Shown here piece after piece: positions 32,955 through 42,320 of a stretch of 64,000 bases of DNA; position 1 is the stretch's first letter; each line of letters begins with the position of its first letter. The position numbers were made by a program, and so were the translations under genes. Origin of the DNA: Massilia sp. BJB1822 (GTDB lineage Bacteria > Pseudomonadota > Gammaproteobacteria > Burkholderiales > Burkholderiaceae_D); assembly GCF_013369485.1 (NCBI RefSeq), contig NZ_JABWEB010000012.1, positions 1 through 64,000 of the forward strand, read 5' to 3'. Below the pieces are notes generated by a model that worked only from the letters and a program-made list of their open reading frames with translations, did not search any database and was not told where the DNA came from.

Positions 32955-34049
32955 TTATTCAAGCACCGGGCCGGCCGGCACAATGCGCACGTCGTGCATC
33001 TGGTTCAAATAGGCTTCAAGGTAGCCCTTGTGGCTGTAGCCGACGATGACCAGCGCGCGGCTGCCAGGATGATTGCCCATCGCTTCGCGGATATTCGAGG
33101 CCATGCGCAGATTGCGCCTTTCCCATGTGGCGACATAGAGGCGGCCGAATTGCTGCGGCGAGGGTTCGTCAAGCATGGCGCCAAAATCGCTTTCGTAGAC
33201 CAGCTTGACGCTCGATGGCTGGTTCAGGGCGCGATAAAGCGTCAAGGCCTTTTCCGGCTTGTCGATGCCGGCGGACAGCGATTCGTATTCCTTTTGGCGC
33301 TTGGCGAAAGCGGGATTTTCCCAGGCCTTGTTCAGCGCCTTGCCGTAGCCATCAAGCTGCGTGAGGGGCACATCCGAGATCGAATGGTCATCCATTGGAA
33401 TGACCCGTTCATGTCCGAGCGCGGCGGCCAATGGCGCAGCGAGCAGCGTGTCTTCGCCACGGGGGCCGCGGCCGAATTGCCGCTGGTCGAGAATGGCGAC
33501 GAGCTTGTCGTCCAGACCGTCGCCGGCGCGCCGTTCCGCTTCCGGCAAGCGCAGCCATTGCACCAGCGCTGACACGGGTTCGCCGCCGGCCAGGAAGAGG
33601 GCGGCAAGACGGCGCCGCTGCGATGGTGTTGGCGCCGCAGGCCAGTTCTCCAGCAGCTTGTCGATTTCGGCGGTGGCGGCAGGCACGTCCAGGCCGGTTG
33701 CTGCGCGCGCAGGACTAGGATCCCAGCGGCAGTAGCGTTGCGTGGTGCCGTCGTAGCGTGCCGGGTACTGGCGCATGGTGGCGCATTCGGGACCGGACAG
33801 GCTTTCGATCACGATGATCTTGGGCTTCCAAGAGCTTAGCTTATCGAGCAGTGCGTTCAAGCTGGCTGGCTGGAAAGTGGCCGGCAACTGCGCCAGGTGG
33901 GCTGTACCCAGCACCAGCACTTCGTTTGGTTTGCCCTTGGTCGGGACTTTGAGTGTGCTTGGGTCGAAGCTTTCAGTGGCGGCTTGGGCGGATGCCGATG
34001 CGGCAAACAGCGGTATAGTCAGACATAGCAAGGTGATGCGTTTAAACAT
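32955..34049 (-). CDS. Secreted DUF5694-like protein
   Basis: 364 residues with a signal peptide, MFKRITLLCLTIPLFAASASAQA. The mature part starts NEVLVLGTAHLAQLP and ends with ALVIVGYSHKGYLEAYLNQ. A GTxH motif near the start and a GxxH motif near the end, with several conserved acidic residues between (VIESLSGPEC), recall TIKI/TraB/EreA-like folds to which DUF5694 proteins are related. I therefore suspect a metal-dependent hydrolase or esterase in the periplasm, as an inference. GAAGGATTACTGC precedes the ATG. It is convergent with the TPR gene. Confidence 0.8.
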   Translation of the reverse strand: MFKRITLLCLTIPLFAASASAQAATESFDPSTLKVPTKGKPNEVLVLGTAHLAQLPATFQPASLNALLDKLSSWKPKIIVIESLSGPECATMRQYPARYDGTTQRYCRWDPSPARAATGLDVPAATAEIDKLLENWPAAPTPSQRRRLAALFLAGGEPVSALVQWLRLPEAERRAGDGLDDKLVAILDQRQFGRGPRGEDTLLAAPLAAALGHERVIPMDDHSISDVPLTQLDGYGKALNKAWENPAFAKRQKEYESLSAGIDKPEKALTLYRALNQPSSVKLVYESDFGAMLDEPSPQQFGRLYVATWERRNLRMASNIREAMGNHPGSRALVIVGYSHKGYLEAYLNQMHDVRIVPAGPVLE

Positions 34050-34095
34050 GCAGTAATCCTTCGTTAAAGGGATGCCAAAAACCGCCCAGTGGCGT

Positions 34096-34377
34096 TCATT
34101 CCAGCTCTTCGATGCTTATCGTGCCGAAGGTATGAACAAGTTGGGCCGCGATATGACCCAAGTACTCTCGGCCAAAACCGCCGTGATCGCAGAAGTACAG
34201 GCCGTACTCTGTTGCCGAAGCAGTGGCATCAGGCATGCCGGAATCGAGTGCGTCGCGCCGAAACTCTATCGCGTCTACCTGATTGGCGAGCAGCTTTGCT
34301 CCGGGCAGGCGGGCAAGTGCGTTGATTGTGGATTCGCCGCTTGGGCTCTGGAATGAAAGCTTGTACTCAAAGCCCAT
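34096..34377 (-). CDS. Small hypothetical protein
   Basis: A 93-residue protein, MGFEYKLSFQSPSGESTINALARLPGAK...IEELE. It is soluble and moderately acidic, with a strong AGGAAAGATTC site before the ATG, which favours this strand over the overlapping plus-strand frame. I do not recognise the family; size and composition would fit an immunity-like or contact-dependent accessory protein, but nothing in the neighbourhood supports that. The gene is monocistronic. Confidence 0.65.
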   Translation of the reverse strand: MGFEYKLSFQSPSGESTINALARLPGAKLLANQVDAIEFRRDALDSGMPDATASATEYGLYFCDHGGFGREYLGHIAAQLVHTFGTISIEELE

Positions 34378-34572
34378 GAATCTTTCCTGATGCAGTTAAG
34401 GTTGTTGGAAATCGCGGTTTAGGATGCTTGTATATTTGGCTACTGCAACAGTGTGCCGTAAATATCATCTATCGGGCAAGTAGGTTATGGAAGCCGGCCT
34501 ACACATGCGAGGCGGCTGGTGCAAGGCCGTGCGATATACTGGCCCGTCCATTTCGACGACGATTGGCGTGAC

Positions 34573-35679
34573 ATGCTCAGGATAATGCTGTCTTTGCTGC
34601 TGGCAGGCGTGCCCTTGGCCGCCGCCGGCGACGATGAATGGCCGCGCGCCGCACCGGCCGCCGCCGGTTTGAATCCACAGCCGCTGGAGTTCATGGATGC
34701 GGCGGTCCGCAAGGGCGACTTCAAACAGATCACCAGCATCCTGATTGCCAGGGACGGCAAGCTGGTATTCGAATCCTATTACGATGCAGACGGCGAGGCG
34801 GGCCTGCGCAATACGCGCTCCGTGACCAAGAGCGTGACCGGCATGCTAGTTGGGATTGCGATCGGGCAGGGCAAGCTGGCCGGTGTGAGCGCGCCGGTGT
34901 TTGCCTTCTTCCCGGAAAAGCAACCGGTGCGCCACCCCGATCCGCGCAAGGAAAAGATCACTGTCGAAGATTTGCTGACCATGAGTTCCCTGCTGGAGTG
35001 CGATGACCAGAACCAGTACTCGCGCGGCAACGAGGAAAGCATGTATCTGCTGGAGGACTGGACCCAGTTCGCGCTGGACTTGCCGATACGCGGTTTCCCG
35101 GACTGGGTGCCCAAGCCGCAGGACTCGCCCCATGGCCGCAGCTTCTCCTACTGCACCGCCGGCCCGACACTGCTTGGTCCTTTGCTGGAGAAGGCCACCG
35201 GCGAGAAGGTCGAGCAGTTCGCCGCGCGTACCTTGTTCGGCCCGCTGGGCATCACGCGGCTGAAGTGGCAGCACACGCCGGCCGGCGTGGCAATGACGGG
35301 CGGCGGCTTGGGGTTGCGCAGCCGTGACCTGCTGAAGCTGGGCCAGCTATACCTCGACCAGGGCATCTGGCGCGGCAAACGCCTCCTCTCCGCCGATTGG
35401 GTGCGGCAATCGATGGCGCCCCATGCACAAGTCGATGAGAACACCGAATATGGCTATTTTTGGTGGATCAAGCAATTCACGCAGGAGGGCAAGACCTACC
35501 GCGCGGTCATGATGTCCGGCAGCGGCGGCAACAAGGTGGTGGTGATGCCGGAGCAGCGCTTAGTTGCCGTCATCACCACCACCAATTTCCAGGCCAAGAT
35601 GCCGCATGCGATCAGCGAAAAGCTGATGAGCGACTATCTCTTCAAGGCGCTCGGGGAAGTCAAGCCGGAATCTCGATGA
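34573..35679 (+). CDS. Secreted serine hydrolase of the beta-lactamase family
   Basis: 368 residues from the ATG giving the signal peptide MLRIMLSLLLAGVPLAAAG; an upstream in-frame ATG lacks signal-peptide logic. The catalytic SxxK motif is TRSVTKSVTGMLVG. The second motif reads FSYCTAGPTLLG, so Tyr is kept but the usual Asn of YxN is Thr. The third element is near MSGSGGNKVVVMP. This is the class C/EstB/6-aminohexanoate-dimer hydrolase-like group, acting on esters, amides or peptides rather than necessarily on beta-lactams. Its 3' end overlaps the convergent kinase gene by 20 bases. Confidence 0.88.
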   Translation: MLRIMLSLLLAGVPLAAAGDDEWPRAAPAAAGLNPQPLEFMDAAVRKGDFKQITSILIARDGKLVFESYYDADGEAGLRNTRSVTKSVTGMLVGIAIGQGKLAGVSAPVFAFFPEKQPVRHPDPRKEKITVEDLLTMSSLLECDDQNQYSRGNEESMYLLEDWTQFALDLPIRGFPDWVPKPQDSPHGRSFSYCTAGPTLLGPLLEKATGEKVEQFAARTLFGPLGITRLKWQHTPAGVAMTGGGLGLRSRDLLKLGQLYLDQGIWRGKRLLSADWVRQSMAPHAQVDENTEYGYFWWIKQFTQEGKTYRAVMMSGSGGNKVVVMPEQRLVAVITTTNFQAKMPHAISEKLMSDYLFKALGEVKPESR

Positions 35680-37042
35680 CGAAGCGGCAGCCTCTCGATG
35701 GCGGCGCCGTACTCAGTTGGACCGTGCCGCGCAGGCGCGTTGCCGCCTGCTGGACGATGGACAATCCCAGGCCCGACCCCGGCATCGTCTGTCCGGCGCA
35801 GCGGTAGAAGCGTTCGAATACCATTGCCTGTTCCGCCTGCGCGATGCCCGGGCCGTTGTCCGTCACGGCCAGCAGCAGCGGGCCATCGGCGGCGGGGCGC
35901 TGCAGTTCCACCCGCACTTGCCCGCCTTGCTGGATGTAATGCACCGCATTGTGCAGCAAATTGTGCAGGATGGAGAGGAAGGCATGCCGGTCCAGCGCAT
36001 GGAACAGCGTGTCTGGCGCTTCCAGCGACAATTCGATATCGCGCCGCATCGCCGCTGGCGCGACGTCGGCCATGGCTTGCTGTGCCAATTGGGCCGCGTC
36101 CAGCTTTTCCAGCGGCGCGCGCTGCTCCAGCGCGCGTTCGAACAGCGCCATTTCCAGCAATTGCTGCACCAGATGGGAGGCGCGGGCCACGGCCTGGTCC
36201 AGCTGCAGTTCGGCTTCGGCGCGCTGGCGCGCATCCGGCGCCAGCGCCAGGACGTGGGCTTGGGCCGAGATCACGGCCATCGGCGTGCGCAGCTCGTGCG
36301 CGGCGTCTTGTACGAAACGGGCTTCGCGCGCGATCTTGCTGCGCAACTGGGCCAGCAGGGTATCCAGGGCGCCCGCCAGCGGTTTGAGTTCCTCATATTC
36401 CGGCATGGCGTTCAGCGGTTCCAGATCATGCAGGCCTTTTCCGGTGATCTGCTCCGACAGCTGCCGCAAAGGCCGCAGGCCGCGCCGCACCGTCACCCAT
36501 AGCGGCAGGACCACGAGCGGCAGGGCGATCAGCATGCTGACGGCCAGATCGATGCCCATGCGCTGCAGTATCCAGTTGCGCTGGATGATCTGGGCGCCCA
36601 GGCGCAAGGTTCGGCCGCCAGCCTGGTGCTGGTACAGGCGGAACGGCTGGCCGTTGACCATGGCGTCGCTCAACTGCTGGCTGGCCTGGCCAAACCGGGT
36701 AGCGCCGCTTTCCGGCGACAGGTATAAGGAGGTGCCGTCGGCGCCATATAGCTGCATCAGCATGATGCCCGGCACATCGTGCTCGCGGTAACTCGCGTTG
36801 ACCAGGGTGGAGGTGGCCGCGATGATGGCGCGCGCCTCGTCGTCATTCCGGGCGTCGGCCAGCATCCCGCTCAAGCGGTTTCCCAGCGTGAGCACGCGCT
36901 CGTCGAATCTTGCGCTGTCGGTCTCGCTGATGAAATCGCGCGCCAGCAGCACCAGCCACACCAGACAAAAGGCCGTCAGCAAGGCCAGCATGATGCGCCG
37001 CACCAGGGTGCGCCGGGCAAACATCGGCACCGGGCGCTTCAT
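35660..37042 (-). CDS. Sensor histidine kinase, QseC-like
   Basis: 460 residues from an ATG that overlaps the response-regulator stop (ATGA), MKRPVPMFARRTLVRRIMLALL. Two transmembrane helices (about 15-35 and 170-190) flank a periplasmic sensor region. A HAMP-like linker, the HisKA box ARFVQDAAHELRTPMAVISAQ and the ATPase boxes N (ILHNLLHNAVHYI), G1 (VTDNGPGI) and G2 (GSGLGLSIVQQ) follow. It forms a pair with the OmpR-family regulator upstream. The signal is unknown; QseC/PmrB-type is the nearest class. The larger open frame extending past 37042 is only a shadow of the regulator gene. Confidence 0.9.
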   Translation of the reverse strand: MKRPVPMFARRTLVRRIMLALLTAFCLVWLVLLARDFISETDSARFDERVLTLGNRLSGMLADARNDDEARAIIAATSTLVNASYREHDVPGIMLMQLYGADGTSLYLSPESGATRFGQASQQLSDAMVNGQPFRLYQHQAGGRTLRLGAQIIQRNWILQRMGIDLAVSMLIALPLVVLPLWVTVRRGLRPLRQLSEQITGKGLHDLEPLNAMPEYEELKPLAGALDTLLAQLRSKIAREARFVQDAAHELRTPMAVISAQAHVLALAPDARQRAEAELQLDQAVARASHLVQQLLEMALFERALEQRAPLEKLDAAQLAQQAMADVAPAAMRRDIELSLEAPDTLFHALDRHAFLSILHNLLHNAVHYIQQGGQVRVELQRPAADGPLLLAVTDNGPGIAQAEQAMVFERFYRCAGQTMPGSGLGLSIVQQAATRLRGTVQLSTAPPSRGCRFVIEIPA

Positions 37043-37695
37043 ACCGTCAGCATGTAGCCGACGCCGCGTACCGTGCGGATGCGCTCTGCGCCGATCTTGC
37101 GGCGCAGATTGGAGACGTGGACTTCGATGGCGCCGTAATCGAGCGCATCGCCCAGCGGTTCGAGCCGCTGCGCCAGCACGCTCTTGGGAATGACCACGCC
37201 CGGCTCGCGCGCCAGTTCCCATACCAGGTGGAATTCGCGCGGCGAAAGATGGAGAGCGGTGTCGGCCAGGCGCGCGTGGTATCCCTTCGGCTCCAGATGC
37301 AGGTCGCCCACCGTCCACACGTCGCGCGCCTGGCCGGCGTAGCGGCGCAGCACCGCGTGCAGGCGCGAAACCAGTTCCGCGGTGGCGAAGGGCTTGACGA
37401 TGAAATCGTCGGCGCCGCTGTCGAGGCCCGTCAGCCGGTCCGCCAGGGCGGCTTGCGCGGTGATGATGATGACGGGAATCAGGTAGCCCTTTTGGCGCCA
37501 GTTGCGCAGCAGGGCCAGTCCGGAGCCATCGGGCAGCGTCAGGTCGAGCAGTACGCAGTCCCAGCGCTGTTCCATGGAGCCGCTCGGAACGTCGCCAGCC
37601 CGGCGCAGCCATTCGCTGCTGATGCCTTCCAATTTGAGTGCCTGCTGCAGCGACGCGCCCAGCGCGAGGTCGTCTTCTATGATCAGGATATGCAT
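37039..37695 (-). CDS. OmpR-family response regulator, QseB-like
   Basis: 218 residues starting MHILIIEDDLALGASLQQAL. The receiver domain has the acidic pair (EDD), phospho-Asp in CVLLDLTLPDGSG, Thr in IIITAQ and Lys in KPFATAEL. The C-terminal winged helix has LSPREFHLVWELAREPG and VEVHVSNLRRKIGAERIRTVRGVGYML. It overlaps the kinase gene by 4 bases, so the two are coupled. An upstream in-frame extension is not part of the receiver fold. Likely targets are unknown; the divergent secreted gene at 37792 is a candidate. Confidence 0.93.
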   Translation of the reverse strand: MHILIIEDDLALGASLQQALKLEGISSEWLRRAGDVPSGSMEQRWDCVLLDLTLPDGSGLALLRNWRQKGYLIPVIIITAQAALADRLTGLDSGADDFIVKPFATAELVSRLHAVLRRYAGQARDVWTVGDLHLEPKGYHARLADTALHLSPREFHLVWELAREPGVVIPKSVLAQRLEPLGDALDYGAIEVHVSNLRRKIGAERIRTVRGVGYMLTV

Positions 37696-37791
37696 GTCGA
37701 AAGTGTAACGCTTGAACCTTAAGATTTCCCAAGTTTTCCGGGAATACAATTTCCGCTCAGCGTCACTGCCGCGCGCAAAGAGGGAAACGAT

Positions 37792-38631
37792 ATGAGAAAA
37801 AGTATGCAATTCAGGCTGGGCCTGCTGCAGGCAATGCTGTGTTTATCGTTGCCGGCACTCGCCGGGGCCGGACTGCCACCCGCAGCAGCAGATACAGCCG
37901 TCCCGAGTGTGGCGGTGCATGGCGCCGTGCCAGACCGTGATGAAAAATCGTATCGCGCCATGCTCGCTGCGATGGAGGTGTTCGATCAAAACCGCAGCCT
38001 CGCCCCTGGCGCTTCCCTGCGTTTCATGGTGCTGCCGCGCCAGGCGGATGTCGCCATGGATGGCCTGGTGCTCCAGATCGTGGGCGAACATACGAAGGTT
38101 CCGGTTCCCTTGGAGTCCAACTACAGCTTCGTCTTGCCGCGAAACGCAGACGCCGCCCAAGACGGCGCGGTGGTAAGGTTCAACCGCCAGGCCAAGAGCC
38201 TGGCCTGGCGCGCCGATATCCGCAGTCCCGGCGTGCCGTCCAAGGCCCGCCGCCTGGGCGACCTGCTGCTTGAGTGCAAAGTGGCCATGGTTGGCGATCT
38301 GGTCGCGTATGTCCACCATCCCATCAATATGATGATCGCCAAGCTGCAAGACCCTTGCCGCACGCTGCCCATCAATATGTTTTACTTCGCTGAGCGGGCT
38401 TTGTTCAGCATCACCTTGACCGACGGGGGGCGTCGCAGCATCATGCCGGCTGCCATGCTATACGGCCCGGCAGCGCCCATGATGCCAAGCCAGGAGGATT
38501 GGATTTTCCTGCGTGAGCGCGTATTCATGGTCAAGTTCAAGTCGCTGTATGAGAAGGGCTGGACGGACGATACCTTGCTGCAATTCGAGTATATGGACGA
38601 CGAGGCGGGAGGCCTCGCGAGCGACCAATGA
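37792..38631 (+). CDS. Secreted hypothetical protein
   Basis: 279 residues with a signal peptide (about residues 1-26, cleavage near ALAGAG). The mature protein has beta-rich stretches such as GASLRFMVLPRQADVAMDGLVLQIVG, two Cys residues (LLLECKV and DPCRTLP) that could pair, and a hydrophobic FYFAERALFSITL. I do not recognise the family. GAGGGAAACGAT precedes the ATG. It is divergent from the two-component regulator (96-base gap) and 13 bases before a lipoprotein gene, so both probably form an operon for an envelope function. Confidence 0.72.
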   Translation: MRKSMQFRLGLLQAMLCLSLPALAGAGLPPAAADTAVPSVAVHGAVPDRDEKSYRAMLAAMEVFDQNRSLAPGASLRFMVLPRQADVAMDGLVLQIVGEHTKVPVPLESNYSFVLPRNADAAQDGAVVRFNRQAKSLAWRADIRSPGVPSKARRLGDLLLECKVAMVGDLVAYVHHPINMMIAKLQDPCRTLPINMFYFAERALFSITLTDGGRRSIMPAAMLYGPAAPMMPSQEDWIFLRERVFMVKFKSLYEKGWTDDTLLQFEYMDDEAGGLASDQ

Positions 38632-38644
38632 AGGGATGTGGAAT

Positions 38645-39001
38645 ATGAAAAAGACCATACGCGCAGCCATTCTCTGCATTCTTTCTTGGACCTTGGCTGG
38701 CTGCGCCTCGACCGGAAACGGCGCAATCAAAACCCTGACGCAGGAGGGCGCCGCACACGCCATTGTTATCGGCAAATCGACCAAGGCCGATATCAACGAG
38801 TCCTTCGGCAGTGCCAGTGTCACCAAATTTTCCAATGGCTATGAACTGTGGCTGTATCAGCTTGGCTATTCCAAAATGGTCGATTCCCTGCCGTATGTGA
38901 ACCTTGTGCTAAGCAGTGCAGAGAACAAAAGGGAGCTATCAATTTTGTTCGATCAAGCTGGCGTCGTGAAGAAGTACCAGCTGGTGGATCAGCAGCCATG
39001 A
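38645..39001 (+). CDS. Small lipoprotein with BamE/SmpA-like domain
   Basis: 118 residues. The lipobox LAGC near residue 20 follows a basic, hydrophobic signal (MKKTIRAAILCILSWTLAGC). After it comes a short fold with IVIGKSTKADINESFGSASVTKFSNGYELWLYQ, the layout of SmpA/BamE/OmlA-like lipoprotein domains (G.S..DV...FG.P....). Its start follows GGGATGTGGAAT. It is probably anchored to the outer membrane and expressed with the preceding secreted protein. The stop is 8 bases from the convergent MocR stop. Confidence 0.75.
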   Translation: MKKTIRAAILCILSWTLAGCASTGNGAIKTLTQEGAAHAIVIGKSTKADINESFGSASVTKFSNGYELWLYQLGYSKMVDSLPYVNLVLSSAENKRELSILFDQAGVVKKYQLVDQQP

Positions 39002-39009
39002 AGGACGGC

Positions 39010-40539
39010 TCAGCGGCTTAGGGCGCGGAACACTTCCGCCAGCTTCTTCAGCGCGATTTCCAGTTCCCTCGGCGCATAGGCGGCAAAACCCATGAGGAAG
39101 CCGCCCCGGGGTGCGCCTGACGCATGCAGCGCCGTCAGCCCCAGTAGATCGATGCCGGCACGCTGCGCGGCATCGATGACTGCGCGTTCGGGAATGTCGC
39201 AGCGAAGAAGACAGGGCATCTGCATGCCGCCTGCCGGCGCCCTCGGTTCAAGAAAATCGGCCAAGTGCTTGCGCACCAGCCGTTCCAGCACGGCGAGCCG
39301 TTCGGCATAGACGGCGCGCATGGTCCGCACGTGCGCTCCAAAATGTCCGCCTTCCATGAAGCGCGCCAGCGTCAGTTGCGGGATCGGCGCGCTATGCCCG
39401 TCCAGGAGCGTGCGTGCCGCGGTCATGGGCGCCACGAGCTGGGACGGCAGCACCATGAAGCCGATGCGCAGGCCGGGAAACAGCGATTTGGTAAAGGTGC
39501 CGATGTAGAGGGTGCGTTCATGCGCATCGAGTCCCTGCACGCAGGCGGTGGGCTTGCCGGCGTAGTGGAACTCGCTGTCGTAGTCGTCTTCGATGATCCA
39601 GGCCTGTTGCTGCCGCGCCCATTCGATCAGGGCCAGCCGCCGCTCCAATGCCAGTGTCGCCCCGGTCGGAAACTGGTGCGACGGCGTCAGGAAGACTGCC
39701 TTGGCCGGATGGCGCGCGGCGCGCAGCCGCTCCACCAGCATGCCGTCGGCATCCAGCGGCACGGGAACGCATTCCAGGCCGGCGGCATCGAAGGCCTTGC
39801 GCGCGCCGTGATATGCGGGGTCTTCGATGAAGATGCGCTCGCCGGCATCGAGCAGCACGGTGGCGCACAGCGTCAGCGCCTGCTGGGAGCTGGTCAGGAT
39901 CAGCACGCGCTCCGGCGTGGCGCGCGCGCCGCGCTCCAGATTGACGTAGTCCGCAATGGCGCGCCGCAGCGGCTCCATCCCCTGCGGTGGGCTATGCAGC
40001 AGCGCCTGGGTGCCGTATTCCTTCAATACCTGGCGTTCCAGGCGTTCCCAGGTCTGCAAGGGAAAGCTGCGCGTTTCCGGCACGCCGGGGGCGAATGGGC
40101 GCGGGACCAGGAAATCGCGCAAGCCGCCGCCCTGGTACATGGCCGTGCCGCGCTGGCTCAGGTGCAGCGGCGCCGGCTGCGCGGCGGGACGCGGCCTGGC
40201 GCCCGGTCTTGGCAGGCGCTGCGCGCGCTCCGAAACGAAGCTGCCGCTACCTACGCGGCGTTCGATGAATCCCTCCGCGTGCAGTTGGGTGTAGGCCGAT
40301 TCCACCGTATCGCGCGAGACGCCCAGCGACTTGGCCAGCGCGCGTGAAGCGGGCAGCGGCTTGCCAGCACCGAGGGCGCCGTCGAGGATCAGTTGCCGGA
40401 TGCCGCGCTGGATGCGCGCATGCAGGGGCAGGGCGCCATGGGCCGGATCGCCTATCCAGGCTTTGACGGATTCGAATTGGGCATGTTTGAACAATTGGTC
40501 GGTATTGCATCGAAAAATTGGATGGGCACAGCATACCAT
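39010..40539 (-). CDS. MocR-family (GntR-HTH plus aminotransferase-fold) regulator
   Basis: Up to 509 residues. The N-terminal GntR winged helix is LPLHARIQRGIRQLILDGALGAGKPLPASRALAKSLGVSRDTVESAYTQLHAEGFIERRVGSG; after a Pro-rich linker comes a fold-type-I aminotransferase domain with the PLP Lys in IGTFTKSLFPGLRIGF and the Asp in IIEDDYDSEFHYAG. Proteins of this class (PdxR, GabR, TauR) use PLP-bound amino compounds as effectors. The ATG used may be too early; a TTG at 40491 (LFKHAQFESVKAWIGD) matches homologues better. It is divergent from benE and likely controls it. Confidence 0.88.
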   Translation of the reverse strand: MVCCAHPIFRCNTDQLFKHAQFESVKAWIGDPAHGALPLHARIQRGIRQLILDGALGAGKPLPASRALAKSLGVSRDTVESAYTQLHAEGFIERRVGSGSFVSERAQRLPRPGARPRPAAQPAPLHLSQRGTAMYQGGGLRDFLVPRPFAPGVPETRSFPLQTWERLERQVLKEYGTQALLHSPPQGMEPLRRAIADYVNLERGARATPERVLILTSSQQALTLCATVLLDAGERIFIEDPAYHGARKAFDAAGLECVPVPLDADGMLVERLRAARHPAKAVFLTPSHQFPTGATLALERRLALIEWARQQQAWIIEDDYDSEFHYAGKPTACVQGLDAHERTLYIGTFTKSLFPGLRIGFMVLPSQLVAPMTAARTLLDGHSAPIPQLTLARFMEGGHFGAHVRTMRAVYAERLAVLERLVRKHLADFLEPRAPAGGMQMPCLLRCDIPERAVIDAAQRAGIDLLGLTALHASGAPRGGFLMGFAAYAPRELEIALKKLAEVFRALSR

Positions 40540-40597
40540 TTACGGTCTACAGTCTGGCCTTTGATGCTTAAGCCTTTTCAGGAGTGCTATATACGCC

Positions 40598-41809
40598 ATG
40601 ACGTCCGCCACCTCGCCTTTCCCCCTTCGTTTGCATGATCTTGCCCATCCCATCGTGGCCGGCCTGATTTCGGTCATCGTCAATTACGGTGGCACCTTCA
40701 TCCTGGTATTCCAGGCCGCCAAAGTGGCTGGCCTGGACCCGGCATCGACCGCGTCGTGGGTCTGGTCGGTGTCGATCGGCGTCGGGGTGACGGGAATTCT
40801 CCTGAGCTGGATGACGCGCGAACCTGTCATCACGGCCTGGTCCACGCCCGCCGCCGCATTTCTGGTCACGGCGCTGGCCGGCACGCCCTATGCCGAAGCG
40901 GTAGGCGCGTATGCGATCTCGGCCGCCGCCTTCGTGGTGCTTGGCCTATCGGGCTGGTTCGAGCGGGTCATCCGCCTGATTCCGCCGGGCGTGGCCGCCG
41001 GACTGCTGGCCGGGATTCTGCTGCAATTCGGCGTCAAGGCCTTTGGCGGCATGAGCGCCGATCCGCTGCTGGCGGGCCTGCTGATCGTGGCCTATGTGGC
41101 GCTCAAACGCTTCAATGCGCGCTACGCGGTGCCGGGCATCCTGCTACTGGGCCTGGCCTTTCTGCTCGCGCAGGACCGCATCGACTTGTCGGGACTGCGC
41201 CTGCAGCTTGCCGCACCGGTCTTCACCATGCCGGCCTTCTCGCTGAACGCCTTGCTGAGCGTAGCGCTGCCGCTGTTCCTGATCACGTTGACCGGCCAAT
41301 ACATACCCGGCATGCTGGTGCTGCGCAACGATGGCTTCAAGACCAGCGCCAATCCCATCGTCACGGTGACGGGACTGGGCTCGCTGCTGATGGCGCCATT
41401 CGGTTCGCATGCCTTCAATATTGCCGCGATCACGGCCGCCATCTGCACCGGCAAGGAAGCGCACGAAGATCCGTCGCGGCGCTGGATCGCCGGCATTGCG
41501 GCAGGCGTCTGCTACATCTTCGTCGGCGTATTCGGCGTGACGCTGGCCGCCGTGTTCATGGCTTTCCCGGCAACCTTCATCACCACCTTGGCAGGGCTGG
41601 CGCTGCTGGGCACCATCGGCGGCAGCCTGGCCAGCGCCCTGGCCGATGCGAAGGCGCGCGAAGCTTCGCTCATCACCTTCCTGGCTGCCGCCGCCAATAT
41701 CACGCTGCTTGGCATCGGCGGGGCGTTCTGGGGACTGGTGATCGGCCTGCTGGCCTACGCCGTGCTCAATGGACGCTTTAGGCTTCCAGGCGTTCCAGCA
41801 GGCGGTTGA
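40598..41809 (+). CDS. benE: BenE-family benzoate/H+ symporter-like transporter
   Basis: A 403-residue polytopic protein with about 11-12 transmembrane helices. Hallmarks of the BenE family include GLISVIVNYGGTFILVFQAA, TAWSTPAAAFLVTAL, GMLVLRNDGFKTSANPIVTVTG and SHAFNIAAITAAICTG. In Acinetobacter BenE imports benzoate with protons. No benzoate catabolic genes are seen nearby, so the true substrate could be another aromatic or organic acid. It is divergent from the MocR regulator (58-base gap) and its 3' end overlaps the convergent TetR gene by 32 bases. Confidence 0.88.
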   Translation: MTSATSPFPLRLHDLAHPIVAGLISVIVNYGGTFILVFQAAKVAGLDPASTASWVWSVSIGVGVTGILLSWMTREPVITAWSTPAAAFLVTALAGTPYAEAVGAYAISAAAFVVLGLSGWFERVIRLIPPGVAAGLLAGILLQFGVKAFGGMSADPLLAGLLIVAYVALKRFNARYAVPGILLLGLAFLLAQDRIDLSGLRLQLAAPVFTMPAFSLNALLSVALPLFLITLTGQYIPGMLVLRNDGFKTSANPIVTVTGLGSLLMAPFGSHAFNIAAITAAICTGKEAHEDPSRRWIAGIAAGVCYIFVGVFGVTLAAVFMAFPATFITTLAGLALLGTIGGSLASALADAKAREASLITFLAAAANITLLGIGGAFWGLVIGLLAYAVLNGRFRLPGVPAGG

Positions 41810-42320
41810 GCGCCAGCCGGTAGTGTTCCTGCATGGTCTGGGTTTTGGACAGGACCATAGGCAGGCCGCTGCCGTGCGCGTGGTCGATCAGAATATCGCG
41901 CCACAGGTGAGGTTCGGGCGTGATGTCCGCCAGCAGCTCGGTCAGACGGTCGGTGATCTGGCGCGTCACGCCGGCAAAGGCCTCCGGCGTGGCAAAGATG
42001 GCCAGCGTCAGTTGCGGATGGCGGCTCACCGCGCCGTGATAGCGGACCAGGATGGCGCGAATTTCCCCCAGGCGGTCGGCATGCTTGACCGGGTCTGCGA
42101 GCACTTCGGCGTAGACCCGATCCGACAGCGCCCGCAACAGCCCTGTGCGGTCTTCCACGTGATGGTAAAGGCTCATAGGTGTCACGCCGAGCCGGGCGGC
42201 GAGGGCGCGCATGGATAATCCTTGTCCCCCGCTTTCATCCAGCAGCGCGAGCGCAGCGGTCAGAATATCGTTGCGGCTTACCCCCGTTCCTTGCGCTGGA
42301 CGGCCGCGCGGGCGGCTCAT
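41778..42320 (-). CDS. TetR-family repressor
   Basis: 180 residues. The N-terminal helix-turn-helix is SRNDILTAALALLDESGGQGLSMRALAARLGVTPMSLYHHVEDRTGLL, typical of the TetR-C (tetracyclin repressor-like C-terminal) subgroup. Its start overlaps the stop of the reductase gene upstream (ATGA), so reductase and repressor are co-translated, and it probably autoregulates through the TATAC/GTATA palindrome before the reductase gene. The ligand is unknown. Confidence 0.88.
   Translation of the reverse strand: MSRPRGRPAQGTGVSRNDILTAALALLDESGGQGLSMRALAARLGVTPMSLYHHVEDRTGLLRALSDRVYAEVLADPVKHADRLGEIRAILVRYHGAVSRHPQLTLAIFATPEAFAGVTRQITDRLTELLADITPEPHLWRDILIDHAHGSGLPMVLSKTQTMQEHYRLALNRLLERLEA

Noticed and set aside
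34072..34356. A plus-strand frame overlapping the small gene at 34096-34377
   Set aside because: It lacks a ribosome site, while the minus-strand frame has AGGAAAG at the right distance.
37043..37732. A 690-codon reading of the QseC-like kinase
   Set aside because: The extra N-terminal part is an alternative frame of the response regulator gene; the kinase starts at the ATGA overlap at 37042.
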